Position numbers and translations under genes: made by a program. The notes below the pieces were generated by a model. It saw only the letters and a list, made by a program, of their open reading frames with translations, searched no databases and had not been told where the DNA came from. From positions 744,001 to 808,000 of the forward strand of contig VXAA01006441.1 in assembly GCA_013399115.1 (NCBI GenBank): a stretch of DNA of 64,000 bases, given 5' to 3'. The DNA is from Anseranas semipalmata. Its lineage: Eukaryota > Chordata > Aves > Anseriformes > Anseranatidae. This document shows, in pieces, positions 48,748-63,500 of this stretch (the first letter of the stretch is position 1; every line of letters begins with the position of its first letter).

Positions 48748-50960
48748 CGTACCACATCATTAATCCATGCACCACATATATCTCAAACACCTGCATAACA
48801 AGTTCCTCTTTAAATAATGTTTCTTGTTTTTATGAGTTTGTCAGCTCAGAAATCCTGGGTCGAAACTGTAGCTGTTTGGGGTCCGTGTGCCACTCCAGAT
48901 TTTAATAGGGTAGCTTCAGTTAACATGTGTGGCTGTATCTGCAGGTGGTGTAGGATAGCACAGTTCCCCTGAAGCCAGAGGTGGTCTAGCTAGCTCAGTG
49001 TAAGTCATCGGGTTCAGGTTGTCTTGTTTGTTTTCTAAACAGTTTTTTCTGGTTCTCCTACACTCATCCAGTAATATATATATTTTTTTGTACTCTGAGG
49101 AATTTGACAAATATGTAAGTTGTAATATTTTGAAAAGCAGAGTTTATGTTGCTGTGTGAACTTTCAGAGCTTTCCCACCTCCACTCGTTTGTGGGGCCAG
49201 CCTGGTGTTAATCTTATTTCACTTGTGACATAACTTGCCAGACATGTCTGTATGGTGTAACCTTACATTGCATGTGTCTTCAGATACCTCTAAAACTTGT
49301 TTGGTGTATATACACCAGTGTCTCAACAATGCATTGCACTAAGATGATAGTCTATGTCATAGAATTTAAAGCTGATAAGCTGAAATATAATGGCCCCTTT
49401 TATTTAGTAGCTGGATGATGTAACTGTCCTGTCTGCCCTAAAAATTGATTAGACAATGGAAGGCACATTTTAACCTGCAGACTGCTTATAAATGGTTGAC
49501 CATGAACGGTGTTTGGTGTACTTGATACTCATAATTTATTACTTTGGTTGTTTGGAGTAGATGTTGAGGTCACATGGTACATAGCAGCTCCTACACTGGC
49601 TGGATCCAACTCCTTAAGACAGGTCTCTGGACTGAATAATGGCAAATGATGACATGATGACTAGTTTAATGGCCTCCTTGAAGGGAGAATTCAATAATAT
49701 TTGTCTCTGTAACATTCCTGTTATAATTGCTTGCTGGAATATTCATGTAAAAGTGGCACCGCTGCAGTCAAAACAAATCCCTGTCAGGGTCTGACCTGAT
49801 ATTAATAGATTATTTTTTGTTCAGTTTCTGTCTGAACAAGCACAAGGTGACACAGTAATTCTGATGTATATAAGCTATAGCACATCATGCAGTAATCAAC
49901 ACTTGTTTCACATGGCATAATAAACACAAGAACTCAATTTAGGTTGATGAATGGATAACCCAGAATCTGTGGAATTTTTGGAGGACCCTCCTGGGCTGGA
50001 GAGATGTGTTATACAACATTTGGAAACATTTGACCCTCCCAGTGTTTTGTGTTTCTACATGCCACATTCATGTGAGGAGGAATCTTTGGAATGAAGAAGG
50101 TAACGGAGAGATGGCAATCGCATCACTTGGAGGTTATAGCTCTGGGCTCAGGCCAGCTGGACATAGGTCAGCAAGACTGGGCTTTATCTATATTTGAAAC
50201 ATGCACTGGTTTTAAATGTCCTCTACTTAACTTTAACCCCTTAGCTTGGCATGCAACAAATCACCAAGGGCTAATAGACCATCCAAGCTGGTGTTGGCAA
50301 ATATCTGTTGCTTTTGTACAGAATTGGAGACAATTCAAAGACACTGAAGATGGTGGAAAATCTATTGACTTCAAGAAATAATGAATCAAGGTTTCAAAGG
50401 AGCAGTTGGTGATGATTTTCCTCTTTCCTGCCAGTTCTGACAGGGAAAGCTTTCTATGTTTAAGAATGGGCCCTTGAGGTGAAGCAAGATTGTGTGATGG
50501 TTATGGTATGGGTGGGAGGAAGATCAGTCTTCCTCTGCTGTTGTCACGTGTGATCTGCAGAGAAGAGACTGAATTACAGATTTGCCCAGCTTACAATCTA
50601 TGGCTCCCTCACTGGCTTGAAAGCCATAAAGTAAGAGTGCACATTTTCAGAGAGGAAATGTTATCTTTCCATTTTTCTGCCCTGCCTCAGATCTGTGAAG
50701 TATTCAAGCAGCACGAGCATAAAGAGGTACTCGTTTCTGTGTGAGACAATAGTGTTCTTCCTTAGGAGTGTTATCCTCTTAGTCATGGACAATGGAGCAA
50801 TCTCATCTGTAGCTCAGTAACTGTTGTGCAGCACCCTGATTTTAAGTAGCTGTCAAGATCTCTCATTCCTGCAGAGTTGAGAAGGTATAAGCAGTGTAGG
50901 AAGACGAGGCTTAAATGAAATATATGCATGTATAAGCATATGTATTTACATAAATTGAAA

Positions 50961-50999
50961 GAGGGAGGGAGGGAGGGGAGGAGAAGGGAAGGAAGGAGT
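50961..50999 (+). repeat. GGGA/GGAA purine tract with G-quadruplex motif
   Basis: Starts with GGGAGGGAGGGAGGGG at 50963-50978, four G-runs with one-base loops, and continues as GGAGAAGGGAAGGAAGGAG. Confidence 0.85.
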
Positions 51000-53900
51000 G
51001 AACAAAGGAACAAGTGAGTACCAAAAGCACTTTAGGATCCTTCAGGATGAAAGGAGCTACAGAAATATAAGATATTATCACTATTACTTTTATCAATAAT
51101 ACAATATTGCTAGCTCACTCACTTCATTATAGTCCCATTGCAACACTGATGTTGTTACCTGGCCTGTTTTAAAATGGACTGGACTTTAGTTTTATCTTTT
51201 GCTAGGTAAGAAACCACTCTGAGAACTCCAGCTAATATGCTTCAGAGTGACAAAACAAGTATGTTTTATGAAGCCAAATAAAAGTTTGCTTCATCAACCA
51301 TTTCAGAGTATAAACAACTGCCAGCCATCTAAGGGACTAGACATCTTTTTATTTAATCGCAAATTAAAAAACATAAACCACCTTAAACACAGAGCTACTG
51401 TCACATCAAATCAATACAATAATTGTGCTCAAGCAGTTGTAAGGCACACGATGCTCTGCATCTTGCATACTAAAAATAAATCAATCACCAAAGAAATAAG
51501 CAAGTCTTATAATATATGAGTAGATTATGGCATATTAGCACATTTTGTATTGTATGACTGCTTTTCCCCATTTGGTGAATGCATTTAATACAAAGGGGGA
51601 ATTTTGTCATCAGAAAGTTGTTAGCAATTCCTTTTGTTCTGGTGAATTCCTGTTAATAAGAAAATCACTGGAATAAGGCAAGAGACACTCAGGTCATTCT
51701 CAAGCCTCACAGACAGGCTTAGCTGCAAAGTGTGAGCTGTTCATCTTTATTGTTTTTAGTCTGCTGGATGTGAGGATTTAAAACATTTTTTATTAAATGT
51801 AGTAATGAAGAAATGTCTTGGAGAGTGAAATCCTTGATCTGCCTGAATGGTTACCCGCTGGCTTACAGAAAAAAAGGTCTTAAAACAAATGTCCAGAGTT
51901 TTGCACTAACTTCTTCAATAGCTCAGGGTTTGGTCTTGTTTTTGTTTGACCACTGCAAAAGTCTCATGGTATGGAGGGGGAGATGTTTTCCCAGTCAGGA
52001 AGTGTAACTCCATGGATCAATTTGCTTATGAGCATTGACGTCTCGGATAAAGCTCTGGATCTAATGGGAAGCCTGAAATCCTACTCAAGCCATTAAAACA
52101 TCCTTCCAGACCTTCTCTACCCTGCCCACCACTTTTCGTTTGTGCCATCATTTACCTGAAGGTAAGGCACCGAACTACCTTAGTGAAGTAAGACAAATGG
52201 AGGAACAAATTGCTTTCTCATTAGTGCACTGAAGAGAGGACACTTTTGGGGCAAAGATCATGCTGGCTGATTCATCAGATGCCTGAGAGGAACAGGGGTC
52301 TTTGCTTCTCCCAACATACAGATCAATTGTTGTTGCAATCTGACTTCTCCTGGACCTAAACTCTGGTGAAGTACCAACTGAATTACCTTGTGTAACACTT
52401 CTGAAAGCTTTTAGTACCTGCTAGGTTGGGAACAAGAGTACTGAGGGGGGCCCTTACAGTAATACAGAATGACCAGGGAAGAAAAGATGCCAGATGCTCC
52501 AGGATTCACAGCTCACCTTTTCTTCAAAAAGGAGACAATTTCTGCTTTCCCCTGTGACCACCCCTTCCCTATCCAGACATCTCTCAGCTCTGCTCTCTTA
52601 CACAACTGTCAATAAATACCTTGCCAGCAAGGCCAGTAAAAGGCTGAAAGCCTCCCCTTGATGCTGGGGGGACACCGGCTTTCGCAACAGTGCTGCTTTC
52701 ATAGATTCTCCAAAGACTGATTTTAATCCACATTTTTTTTCGTGCTTCTTGTAAACAAAGCTTTAGAAGTGCTTGGCATTTGCAGGATTCAGCTGCAGGT
52801 AGCTGCTGCCTTTCTTCTTCATTTTGTTCTTGCTATACCTGACAGTCTAGTCTCTCTTCAACCCCTGAGTAGCCCCAGGGAGTGCATTTCGGTAACTCCA
52901 GACTTACTGGTGCATGTTGATCCTACAGGGAGGGACTAAGAAGTTGGAGCAGGCTTGCTCTTTGCTCAGATTTCTCACCACAGCTTTTGCTCTGAGCCAG
53001 ATTGGTGAAAGCCAAAGAACCGTCTCAGAAGAGCAGCTTCACATCGCTCTCTACCTGCCTCTGCAGCCAGGGAATTTGAAACTCATATAAAGGGTAATAA
53101 AAGGGAGATTATTGAGGTAGAGCTGGAAAAAAGCCCAAAGGAAGTTATTGTACAGTATGGAAGTCAATTCTTTCCTAGCGTTAACTGAGGCTGCCTTTCT
53201 CTTTGCATCGGTACTTTATTGCCCTGATCTGAAAAAGACAAAGTATTGCACCTGGATGCTAGGACACCATTGCTGCCAGGTACTTCCCATCCATGAAACT
53301 TTCAGATGTTTTACAAAGATGGCTGCAAGCTGCTCCTGTGAAACTGAGGCATAAAAAGCTGAAATATGTTCCCTTAAAAGCCAAAGGCAAAAGTAGACAA
53401 AGAACCCAAGTGTCCTGAGGCTCCCATGTGTGTTGCAGCCTGTGCCACATGGCCTTGCTGGTTGTGAGAGCCTTTCGCTTTCTGTTTGAAGTTTGGGCCA
53501 GGGGTTCCAGCTTGGGGAACTGTCATGGTGCTGCTCTAAAAAAAGCAAGAGGTACCAACCTGATGCAAACAGAGATTTATGAGAGGGATAAAAGTATTAG
53601 TGAGGAACCAAGGTGCCCACAGAACAAGCCCCAGAAGCATTTGGCAGCCAGCCCTAGGTTCTCATCTTCAGGCCATTATACTACTCATGTTTCAGGGCTG
53701 TAGAGTGATAGAGCCAGTTTATCCAGATGATACCAGGGAGGTGATAAAAAGGAGTCGCCAATTAACTCCAGCTACGAGCATTATGTAATCGAAAGCATAC
53801 AGCCCTGCAGGGGGCTGCTCCCTGAGAAAGTATCGCACGAGGTCAAACACTGGCACTTCTGCCAGGCCCAAGCACGACTATGTCAGCTCGCTCTCTTCAA

Positions 53901-56900
53901 AGCACTAAGCCTCTCACCGAAGTGTCATCTACCCTGTCAGCTCCTGAAGACGGGCTGAGAGAACGTGTCCTCACAGCAGTGGGCAGTGTCCTGTGTGGAA
54001 AGGGCCAAGATCCTCTTTCCACTGGGATTGAATTGCAGGTGGCAGTGGCTGGGCTGGAACCTGAGCTGGGTTCGTCTTAGTTCATAAAATTAGGCCACTC
54101 ATTGCTCTGGGCTGTGAAGGGTGCCTGGGGAAGGGAGAAGGTGACACGGGACACATTTTGATCCAGGAGGGCTGGTCAGAACCCAGCTATGTACTCTGGG
54201 TGATTGAAGCCGCTTTCAGGTCAACATCTTAATCTCTGAGTCAAAAAGCCAGGAAACAGCAAGAGGGGCAAGTTTCAACTGGGTTGGCTTCGTCTGACAT
54301 CTTTTTATGAGTTGTGCTCTGATGGCAGATGTCATGCATTAGCGTTATTTATGCATTGAGAGACCTATAATTGGAGACTAGCAAGTGTCCTCATCACAGT
54401 TGACCTTATTTATGGAGGAACTGACATCTGAATGTCAAATTTGCATCCATGACTTTTCTCCCCCTAATAACTACTCTAATATGCAAATACTGAGTGGCAA
54501 AAGAATGAAAATAAATAAAACAGCTATTTTGGTTATCTCTGGGAAGATTTGTGTTTGCTGCGACTTTGGAGGCTGTATTGAGATTAGACTCTGTTACTTA
54601 ATCAAGAAGTAAGTGAGAAAGAAAGACATTTCAGATGCAGGAATACGTGAATTGTGAATTGTAAATAGCCTGCAGTGCAATCTAAGGGAAGAAGTGAGTA
54701 TAAAGCATATTACAGAGGCATTTGCAGTTCTTTGTTCAGGTATAACTGATGCTTACAGTTATTTCGTTAAATATTCTGTTTATATGCTTTTCCTTCCTGA
54801 ATAAGGAGTTATCCTAGTCCCTGGAGTGAAGGAGATTGACAAAATACCTGCATTCATGTGCTAAAAGCAAGGCATTAATGGAGCTATGTAACTAAAGGAT
54901 ATGAGGCATCAGCAGGGAGAGGATCAAGGGAACAAATTGTTCCCTATTGCAATGTAATTCTGCCAGGAGATGATAAGAAGCGAGGAGTAAAAAAAGGGCC
55001 TTTGGTGCTTGGCATGATCTGGGCAGGAGGCTTGGAATTTCATGTTGGAAAGGGTTGCGATCAAAGAGCTTGTTTTTTCATGTCTCAGAGAGCTTTGGGA
55101 GGGCCCAGTGGTGGCATGCTTGGTGAGCAGAAGCTCCTTTGCCATCACAGGAATGGAGCCCATCATCCAGCTGCTCTCCCGCAGCGCCTTCCCACGGCTC
55201 TACCCCATGGTCCCAGGGGGATCAGGGAGATTCACTCCACGTAGCTCTGATTGCCCCAGGCTCCCTGTAAAACCAATGGTGATAGATAAGCACTTCTGGA
55301 GGGTAAATTGTATCCTCGGCAAGCTGAAGTGCCCTTTCTCTTTTCCATGATTATCTGGACAGGTGATAAGACTCCTAATTTGGTGCCTGAGGTAGCTGCC
55401 TAACTTCGGTGGTATGAATCGCTCCCTCGGGGTTTGCAGTTACATCTCCAGGGACACATGATAATAAAACAAAACAAACAGCCCAGGATTTTCTGGGTGT
55501 TCTCAGCACAGTAACTCTTTATGAGGAGAGCACAGAATACAAACCAACCAGTCCCAGACAGACAAGCCCTGTCTACATTTGCCTGCTCTGTTTTCCTTGC
55601 TACTGTGTGTTTGGTCAGAGTCCTTCTGAATCCCAAGAGTCCACTTTTCAGATGGAAAGACTCTACTAAGAGTCCACTCTCCTGGGAGGATGGAGTAGAG
55701 GACTCACTCTTCTGCTTTTGAGGGCTAAATGCGTTCACTCATTAATGAGTATTAACAATGTCCTCTTTGGTGATGGACTTGAAGGTACTGCCCTCCTTTG
55801 CTGAGTACCACATGCATTTTCCAGGCAGTGAGGTAGCTCTGCAGCACACAACAAGGGGCATTTGATACAACCAATTGACATTCAAAATCTGTGCATAAAG
55901 AGATGACACAAATTATTGTATTACAAATCTCACAATTAATATTTTGAGGATTAGCACTGAAATTGTTGGAATGCTTTTTTTCTAACGCTTCCTGGGATTT
56001 TTTTTATTCAAAACAATGTTTTCTTTCAAAGCTGTAATAAATTTGCATTAAGAAGGTTAATTGTATGAAACGCCAGAATGCAAAACATCTCAACACTGTT
56101 ATATTTCAAAACTTGCTGATCTGATGCTAACTCTTTCCCTCCACAACACTGTTTTTGTAAAATTGTCAGAAGTGTGTCTTAAGAGGAAGAAAAGTCTTTG
56201 GCACCTTTAATTGTGTGGGAAGTAGGAAAACACTTTGGCTGGTGGCCTGCAGAGCCAGATTTATGTACACGATAGAGTGCCAGGCACAGAATTATAACTG
56301 TTGCTATAAGAGAAAAATCAGACCCTGTTTAACACAGGGGTATAATTCTCCTCCATCATGTTATGTCAATGAGAAAAGCATCTATCTTGTGGCACGAAAG
56401 AACAGGGTGCTCATATGAACTAAGTTTATCCCAAGAGGGACAGGGGGAGAGCGTAAGGTGAGCTGGCCTATACAATGAAGAAAACTACAGGTTTCACTGT
56501 GTTATTTGCAGAGACCTTATCTGCTTGGTTCGCAGATGGCCGAGGGGAGATGCTTTCAAAGCCTTGCTGGCAGACTCATCCATGGAACTGAAACCTGTCA
56601 GCATGTGATAATTTGTGTTATTCTATATTTAGAGCAGCAAGTCACAGTTGCAGTTGTTCGTGTCTGGTCTTTAAAGTGTCAAGGAGAAAGCAAGGCTTCC
56701 TTAGGCGGGCCTGAAAGTCCCTGAACAATCTCTGCAGAATAGATTTTGCTGCTTCATTTCACCTCAGTCAATACCATCATTTATTCTGATGATCAAACAT
56801 GAGGTTAAATAAGGGTCTGTTGTAATTAACATCTGCAGCTCACAGGTCCAGACCTATTAGTGACATCTTTTGCTCATCAATAGAGAATCGCAGTTTCTCA

Positions 56901-57273
56901 GTCCACATGAATGGTCTCGGCCAGACACAGGCTATTTTACCCTACCCTTGGGCCTGAGCATCCTCCAGGATCCAAACTCTGTGGCTGGCTCCCTTCTGTA
57001 CAGCCAAAACCGAAATTGCAGTGGAGGTCTGCTTTGTTTCTACTTGGGCTTCTTTCTTCCAAATCTCTTTCTTGACACATCTGGCTGGGATCCTGGTGTT
57101 CTGCTTGAAAATATTTTTTTTTAGGTATAATTTTGCCATCTGCCTAAGACAGGACTGAAAAGACTGGAAATATTGATCTCTTTCCACACCCCACATCCTC
57201 ATTGATCTCGGGTCAAAGTGTAACATTTCAACACGATTGAAACATTTAGTTCAGATGTCAGCTCTTTAAAACA

Positions 57274-57277
<4 letters not shown>

Positions 57278-57304
<27 letters not shown>
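57278..57304. repeat. (TA)n microsatellite
   Basis: Twenty-seven bases of alternating A and T without interruption. Confidence 0.95.
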
Positions 57305-57535
57305 ACAAAAGAAACATCCAATTTCTTTTCAAAAGCATGTTTTGAGCAACAACATGACAGCTTTCAATTCAGAGACAGTTACAAGTGGGACATGCAGATA
57401 TTATCTGTCTTGTTTTTTGCAGAATGAAATCTCGTGACAATCAGGAAATTGTTGTGATGAAAACAACCTTTTGCAAACCTCTCCCTGCCCCCCAGCAATC
57501 TGACAAAAATATTCTCCCCATTACACCCCTCCCAA

Positions 57536-57581
57536 NNNNNNNNNNNNNNNNNNNNNNNNNNNNNNNNNNNNNNNNNNNNNN
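57536..57581. other. Assembly gap (46 N)
   Basis: Forty-six undetermined bases, flanked on the left by a C-rich run (CACCCCTCCC). The true length is unknown. Confidence 0.99.
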
Positions 57582-60500
57582 TGGCCTGTCAGTCAAAGTG
57601 AGTTTAAGCTCCATGGCCTGGCTAATCTTTGGCTTGGATCAGCTGTGTTGCAAACCTCTGTGCTATGTATACCTGTCCTCCAAATAGAGGCCTGAGGCAA
57701 CCAAAGCATTTTCCATGAGTCATGGAGTAGCCACCTACTATAGCAGTACTCTTCCACTTGGGCGGACTGGGGCTACATGGTGACCCAGCCTTATCTGGCA
57801 CCTCTGCCCCAGTTCTCAATGCTAATCCATCTATTTCTTCAGTTTCTCTTTTTTTTTTTTTTTTTATTTTTTCAAATAGCACAAGCACACAAAAGTAAGG
57901 AAAAAAATAGAAATTCTACCTCTATTACTTCTGCCATCGCAAGTGAATATAAAACTATTTGCAAAAAAAAGAAAAAAACAGTCATGACGGGATTCAGTAA
58001 CTGCTGAAAATGTTGAGTCACAACAAAGGACCCTAATTTGTCTGTTTTCTGTTTGTTTCAGTGGCAGGTGAAGGAGGGTTGATTTAATTATTTTTTAAAG
58101 AGAGTGACACAAGTGTTGATTTAGCAGTTTAGTCATCAAAGTAATTCCATTTAGAGAGCTGCAGGAATCCAAAGAAACATGTTCACGAGCTAGGATTAAC
58201 ATCTTGCATGCATCAATATAAGAGCTATGCTGCCTTTCTCTGTAGCGTACAATAAAAGTTTTTTTTTTTAAGGAGGCTTCTATAGAAACTAGATTACAAA
58301 ATATTTCTTAGAATGGAATGAGATCAGGCAGTAAACAAAAAAATTACAGAAAATAGTAGTCATAAAGACATTGCCTGGTGAATAAATTTCAGCATTCATA
58401 AGATCAATAGCATAGTATGAGTCAAATTAAGATGTAGATGCAAGGAGAACAGGAGAAATTAATCTTTAAATGAATTTTGAATAGAAATGGAGACCTGATG
58501 AGGCAAAGAGAGACAAGTCTGATCCTTCCAGGTGGCAGGAACTTTCCAGAGGACTACCACAGCTCCTGCACTGGAAGCAGAAGAGAACCTAACAGGGTGC
58601 AAGACACGAAAGCAGCTCTGGTAAAGCTGGCATAACAAATTCCTATACACTAAAAAATCATATTTTTATGCAAGGTACAGTGAAGTGCATTTTGTGTTGC
58701 CTTACAGAGTCCCTATAAATACTTCTTGCCCTGATGACTCTCACAGCAGCTTGCACTTTGCAGCAATGGAGTGGAAGGGAACGTGCTGTTAGATGCCAAG
58801 GGCCATTTTCCAAAGTTGCTGGCACCTAATTTATGAGTGTGGAGTGTGCACACTCGGGGTCTTGATGATCCTTTGACTATCTGGGCTAACTAGCCCCATG
58901 GGTATAAAAGGCACGAATTCTACAGGTGCAACAGGCATCAAAAGGCAAAAGTATGTGTGCACGATGATGCCTGTCCATTTCCCATTTAGAGATGATATAC
59001 AGGGTAAAACGTACATCCAAGAGAGCAGGTGTCAGGAAGGGCAGCAAGCCGTGCAGTATTTCTGCTCTTCATCACATAGTGTCTTGTTCCCTTGTCCTGA
59101 GAGCTGAGAGAGCCTTGTACTGAAAAAAGGGGGAAATTAAGCTGGCTGAAGATCAGGATGAGTATCCATTTGGAAGAGATTTAATCCAAATTTTTGCAAA
59201 GAAGCAGTTGGAAAGGGTGTGATGACAATCTTCTGCCCTCGCTGGTTCGTGAGCTGCATGTGCTCAGAAGCACTGAGGGTGGAAGAACAACGTCCAGCCA
59301 CTTCATGCCTTCCTGCATCCCCACCACACCCACAAATTGAAGCCTAGAGACTTTTAAAGTCAGAAAAACTCAAACCCTCTGTGTGGATCATAGGGCCACA
59401 GAGCTGGAAATATCTGAGGTTCACCAATCTGTGGTAGCAGTGAGCTCTGCAAGGTAATGCTGCACAGAAAAGTTTCAGGCATGTGTTTTACAGCATTTAA
59501 CAAACATAATATTAGGTAATATGTTTCTTCCTATCCACGTTATTCCTTCTTTGATTTTCCTTTTCTGTGATAAATGGGGAGAAAAAGAAACATGAGTGAA
59601 AACAGACCAGAGAAAGAAAACTGAGGAAAAATGGAAAGTGAAGAATATCAAAACTGAATGTTTCACACATGCTTTATTTAAAAATAAGTAAATAAATAAA
59701 TAAAACTATGTTCTGAAGAAAAAAATATGTTTTGCCTCAGATCCTGCTTAATAAAAACAATGTTCATTCATGTGTGATTTGCATTTTTCCATTTTTCTAC
59801 TGCCTCCTGGTTCGCATCATATGAACATTGTAAGAAAAATGGCCCAGCAAACAAAGAATTTAGAAAGGTAACCACTGTGCTTCATTCCTTTCCTTACACC
59901 GTTGACCTTAGCATAGTGATAAACTGGAGGTTCGTTATTAAGATGTAATCCAAGGAGCAGTTGGAGTTGTATTCATAAGGGAAATAGTTGCCACAGCATA
60001 GGTTTTCATCCTCGCTCTCACAAAGCACCTTCTGATTTTGTTCATAAAAGTTGAGAGTAAAATCCACTGTTCATATTTGCTTCTTACAACTTGGAGATTA
60101 AATATCCCATCCTAGGTACGACAACCACTGTTCTGCCTATCCCCCATTTCAGCCATGCTCTTTCACAGTTTAAAGCTAATCCTTGCTCAGAAGCTGTAAA
60201 ACTTGTGATATGCTCTTTTTCTTTTAAAAATCCAATACTACTTCTTGTTCTTAAATAAACAAGAGAAAAGCTCTTTTGCTAATTCCTGGCTTGAGTGGAG
60301 AACCAAGCTCCTAGTACTTAATACTTTTTGTCCATTAAAATAATTACAATAATTACATGATAAAAAACTGCTTAGACATAAGATAGATTAGCTCAACAGT
60401 TGTTGTACTGCATTTGTAGTTGATGAGGCTTATTGTATTAATCAATTGCCTGCAACTCAGAAAGATGGCAGTAGAATGGGATATGAACATATCTAATCGT

Positions 60501-63500
60501 CAGCATTTGAAAGAATGTGGGTGAATGTGCATTGTTGCTGTGGCCAGTCTGGGGTAGGAAACAGGGCAAAGTACAAGCTATCATTTATACCTCAAAAAGT
60601 AGAAAGAGATGAAACCTGCCACACAGCCTGATTTCAGAAGCTCAAGAGATGTTAAAGAGCAGGTGTACGTAAACAAATGGAATATTTCTTTTTAGATACT
60701 TCATGCAATTTTAAACACCTGTAGAAGTAAAACAACAGGACTACAAGCTGAAGATCTGTACATCCACTGGAGGCAGCGCACTGCACTGTAAAATTTGCCC
60801 CCAGAACTTGCTCTGATCCAGCCAGTCTTTTCAGTAGCAACGTATGGAACAGGCTGGCAAATTCAAAGAGGTTCCTAAATTTTCACAGAAATCCTTCCAA
60901 GATTTTTCTGGGTGTTGTGATATATTCAGAGAAGTACAGTTCACTTTCAGTCTCTAGAAGAATTGGACTCTCAAATACTGCGATGCAATAATAGTTTACT
61001 CCTGTAGCATTTTTAACACACATTTGAACACACCAGGTGAGTCTCTCTAGAAAGTCTTCTTTCAGGCAAACAGCAGCTCAACATTATAAAGAAATGAAAA
61101 TAGTCTGTGATGGTTACTAATAAAATTCCTAATTTGTGGTTTTTATTTTTAAACAATCTTGAAAGGAAACCTTCTCCCATAACTGCTGTGGACCAAGAGT
61201 TTAATTTATGCTCTGGAGCAGGAATAGGTCAGAAGCTCTTCAGAGAGTCTAGTGAAACAATATCTACCTATATCTCTCTTTGGCATGAGCAGCCAGAGCT
61301 TTATGGAGCAATAAAGAATATTATTCAGATTGCTTAGATACTGATGTCTTGTTGTCTTGACTCATTGCTTTGTTTTCTCTCCCAGGCTATTTGTCAGAAT
61401 ATGGATGTTGCTACACATCACCTGCTTCTCCCTTCCTTTCTGGGTTAAATCCCAACACACCCTCATTGAAGAAAAGGAGGCAACTGTGCAGTTTTTGGAC
61501 AGTCTCATTTTCACAACTTATTGTAATTGACCTTCAGCAGGAGAATTACATATGTTCAAACTGGTCTGTCTATGGATGCTCCCATTAGAGGATAACTGGC
61601 TATTGAATTCAATGGGATTGTTGGTGCCCATCAGAGCTAAATACTATATGCTTATTTGATGGGACAATGATTTTAGCTTCTTATGTTTGTAGAACACTGA
61701 AAACATTTTTCAGTATTTGATCAATAATAAATAATGTTGATAATAAGGGCCAGGATGTAATGAAACCTATATGGTATTTTCAGTGCCAATTAGGAAGGCG
61801 GAGTATTTTTTTTTTTTTGTGCAAGTGTGGTGGGCTGGAACAGTAAATCATCCATTGATAAATCCATGCTATATATATATGCCATAAGGAATGAGGTGCA
61901 TCTATTATTTTTGATTGTTATGGTGGGAAGGATCAGATGGGTCAACATTTTTCCCTCTGTTAAATGAGTTATAATTTTTAATATTTCATGACATTTTTAT
62001 GACATTCATTGCTAGTGTAAAGTGTGTTCTTAAACCCCAGTAGTTAACTCGGCTTCTCAGAATGGAGCATGGATCCGGACCCTAAAGGTGCAGGGATTAC
62101 AGTTACTAACTGCAACTTTTCGTGACTCTGGGCAAAAGCTCTGCTCCAGCTAAACAAGTCCTCAGTGCTGAACTAGTGAGCATCTGAACTTTATTATCTG
62201 CAATAAAAGTGCATGAAATGAAACCAGGAAGCACCTATTTGTCAAAAACACCCAGAGCCGTTGAATCACTGAACTATGAGATGACACATTTGTTCCTATT
62301 AGGTCTTGCAATGCGAGACCTGCGCATGTTGCCACCATGCAGCACACCCTGCGTTTACTGGTCCTGGAGGCTCAGCCCCAGCACTGCAGACAGCAGATGT
62401 TGCAATGCCAAACTGCCCACCTAACATGAGAGATTCTTGGATGGCTCAAGGAGGGGAAACCTTGATTAGAAATACCCTGGAAACAGGTCTATTTATCTAG
62501 GTAATTTTCCCATCCTAATACCATGGAGCTGTAGGGAATTGCTGCTGTCTCCTATACAGATGAACCTGAAGCACAGGACAGACAATATGAGAAAACATAT
62601 AAAATCCAAAGTGTCCCCCTGAGCTACTTCAAGTTGTCAACAGTGACCCCATCGGGCTCTGATCTTGGGATTTGAGGTAAGTGGTGGTACAAGGGTGCTC
62701 TGGCAAGAACTATAGTGCAGAAGTGACTACCTGGAATTTTAGGGCATCACCAGGGTCCTGTCGCTCCCTTAAGGAAAAGGAATGGTGTTGTCCCCCACCT
62801 TGGGGAGCAGCTGTCCTGTGATGGGGAGCAGCACAGAATTCCTTGTCTCCTGAGTCTCAGATGTAGCAGAGTGACGTTGGGTGAAGCTCCCCCTATTCTC
62901 CCAGGTGAACCTGCCTTGGACTCACAACAGAGCATGAACATAGAGCTTCTGTTTCATTTATTCCCCTAAACTCACTCTCTGAGGAAGGGAGCTGCTTCTC
63001 CATCAATTTGCATCTTGGGTAGTTAATGGGCAAAAGGGATGTATAGAAGCAATGCTGTTCTGAATCAAAATAAGTATCTTCCTTCTTCGGAAAGGTGTAA
63101 ATCAAAGGCTGACAGGCAGGGTGGGAAACTGCAGAAGAATCAGGACTGGGAGTTGTAAGATCAGAGCAATCAAAAACAGAAAAATAGGTGATCCTGGAAC
63201 AATTAGATAACCACAAACCGAGGTGAATTCAGCCTCCAGCCTGGCTCTAGCATGTAGTTCAGTACAGACCTCTTTAGTATCTCTCTCCAAAGCGGGGCTT
63301 TCATGTCTGTATCAATGCCCCAGTTTCGCAGAAGTCAGCAGGATTGCTGAGACACTGAATGTCAGAGGTAGAGGGGCTGGCGGAGCTGGGATCACTGCCA
63401 AACCAGCTGAGATGCTCTCAGCCAACAAATGCTGATTCCATCTGTCCCAAGGTAACGATCCCAATGAGCTGGTATGGAAATCTAACCGGTCCAACCAGTA

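Larger units (their letters stand above)
48748..57535. other. Intergenic DNA, no gene recognised
   Basis: AT-rich sequence without supported exons. Contains a GGGA/GGAA purine tract at 50961-50999 and a (TA)n run at 57278-57304. A faint CR1-like phrase around 49360-49405 was not strong enough to call. Confidence 0.5.

Noticed and set aside
49355..49440. Possible old CR1 terminus (TCATAGAATTTAAAGC..)
   Set aside because: Only a brief resemblance; the following diagnostic blocks are missing.
59376..59440. Possible old CR1-like phrase (GGATCATAGGGCC..GAGCTGGAA)
   Set aside because: The match is too short and lacks the downstream CR1 blocks.
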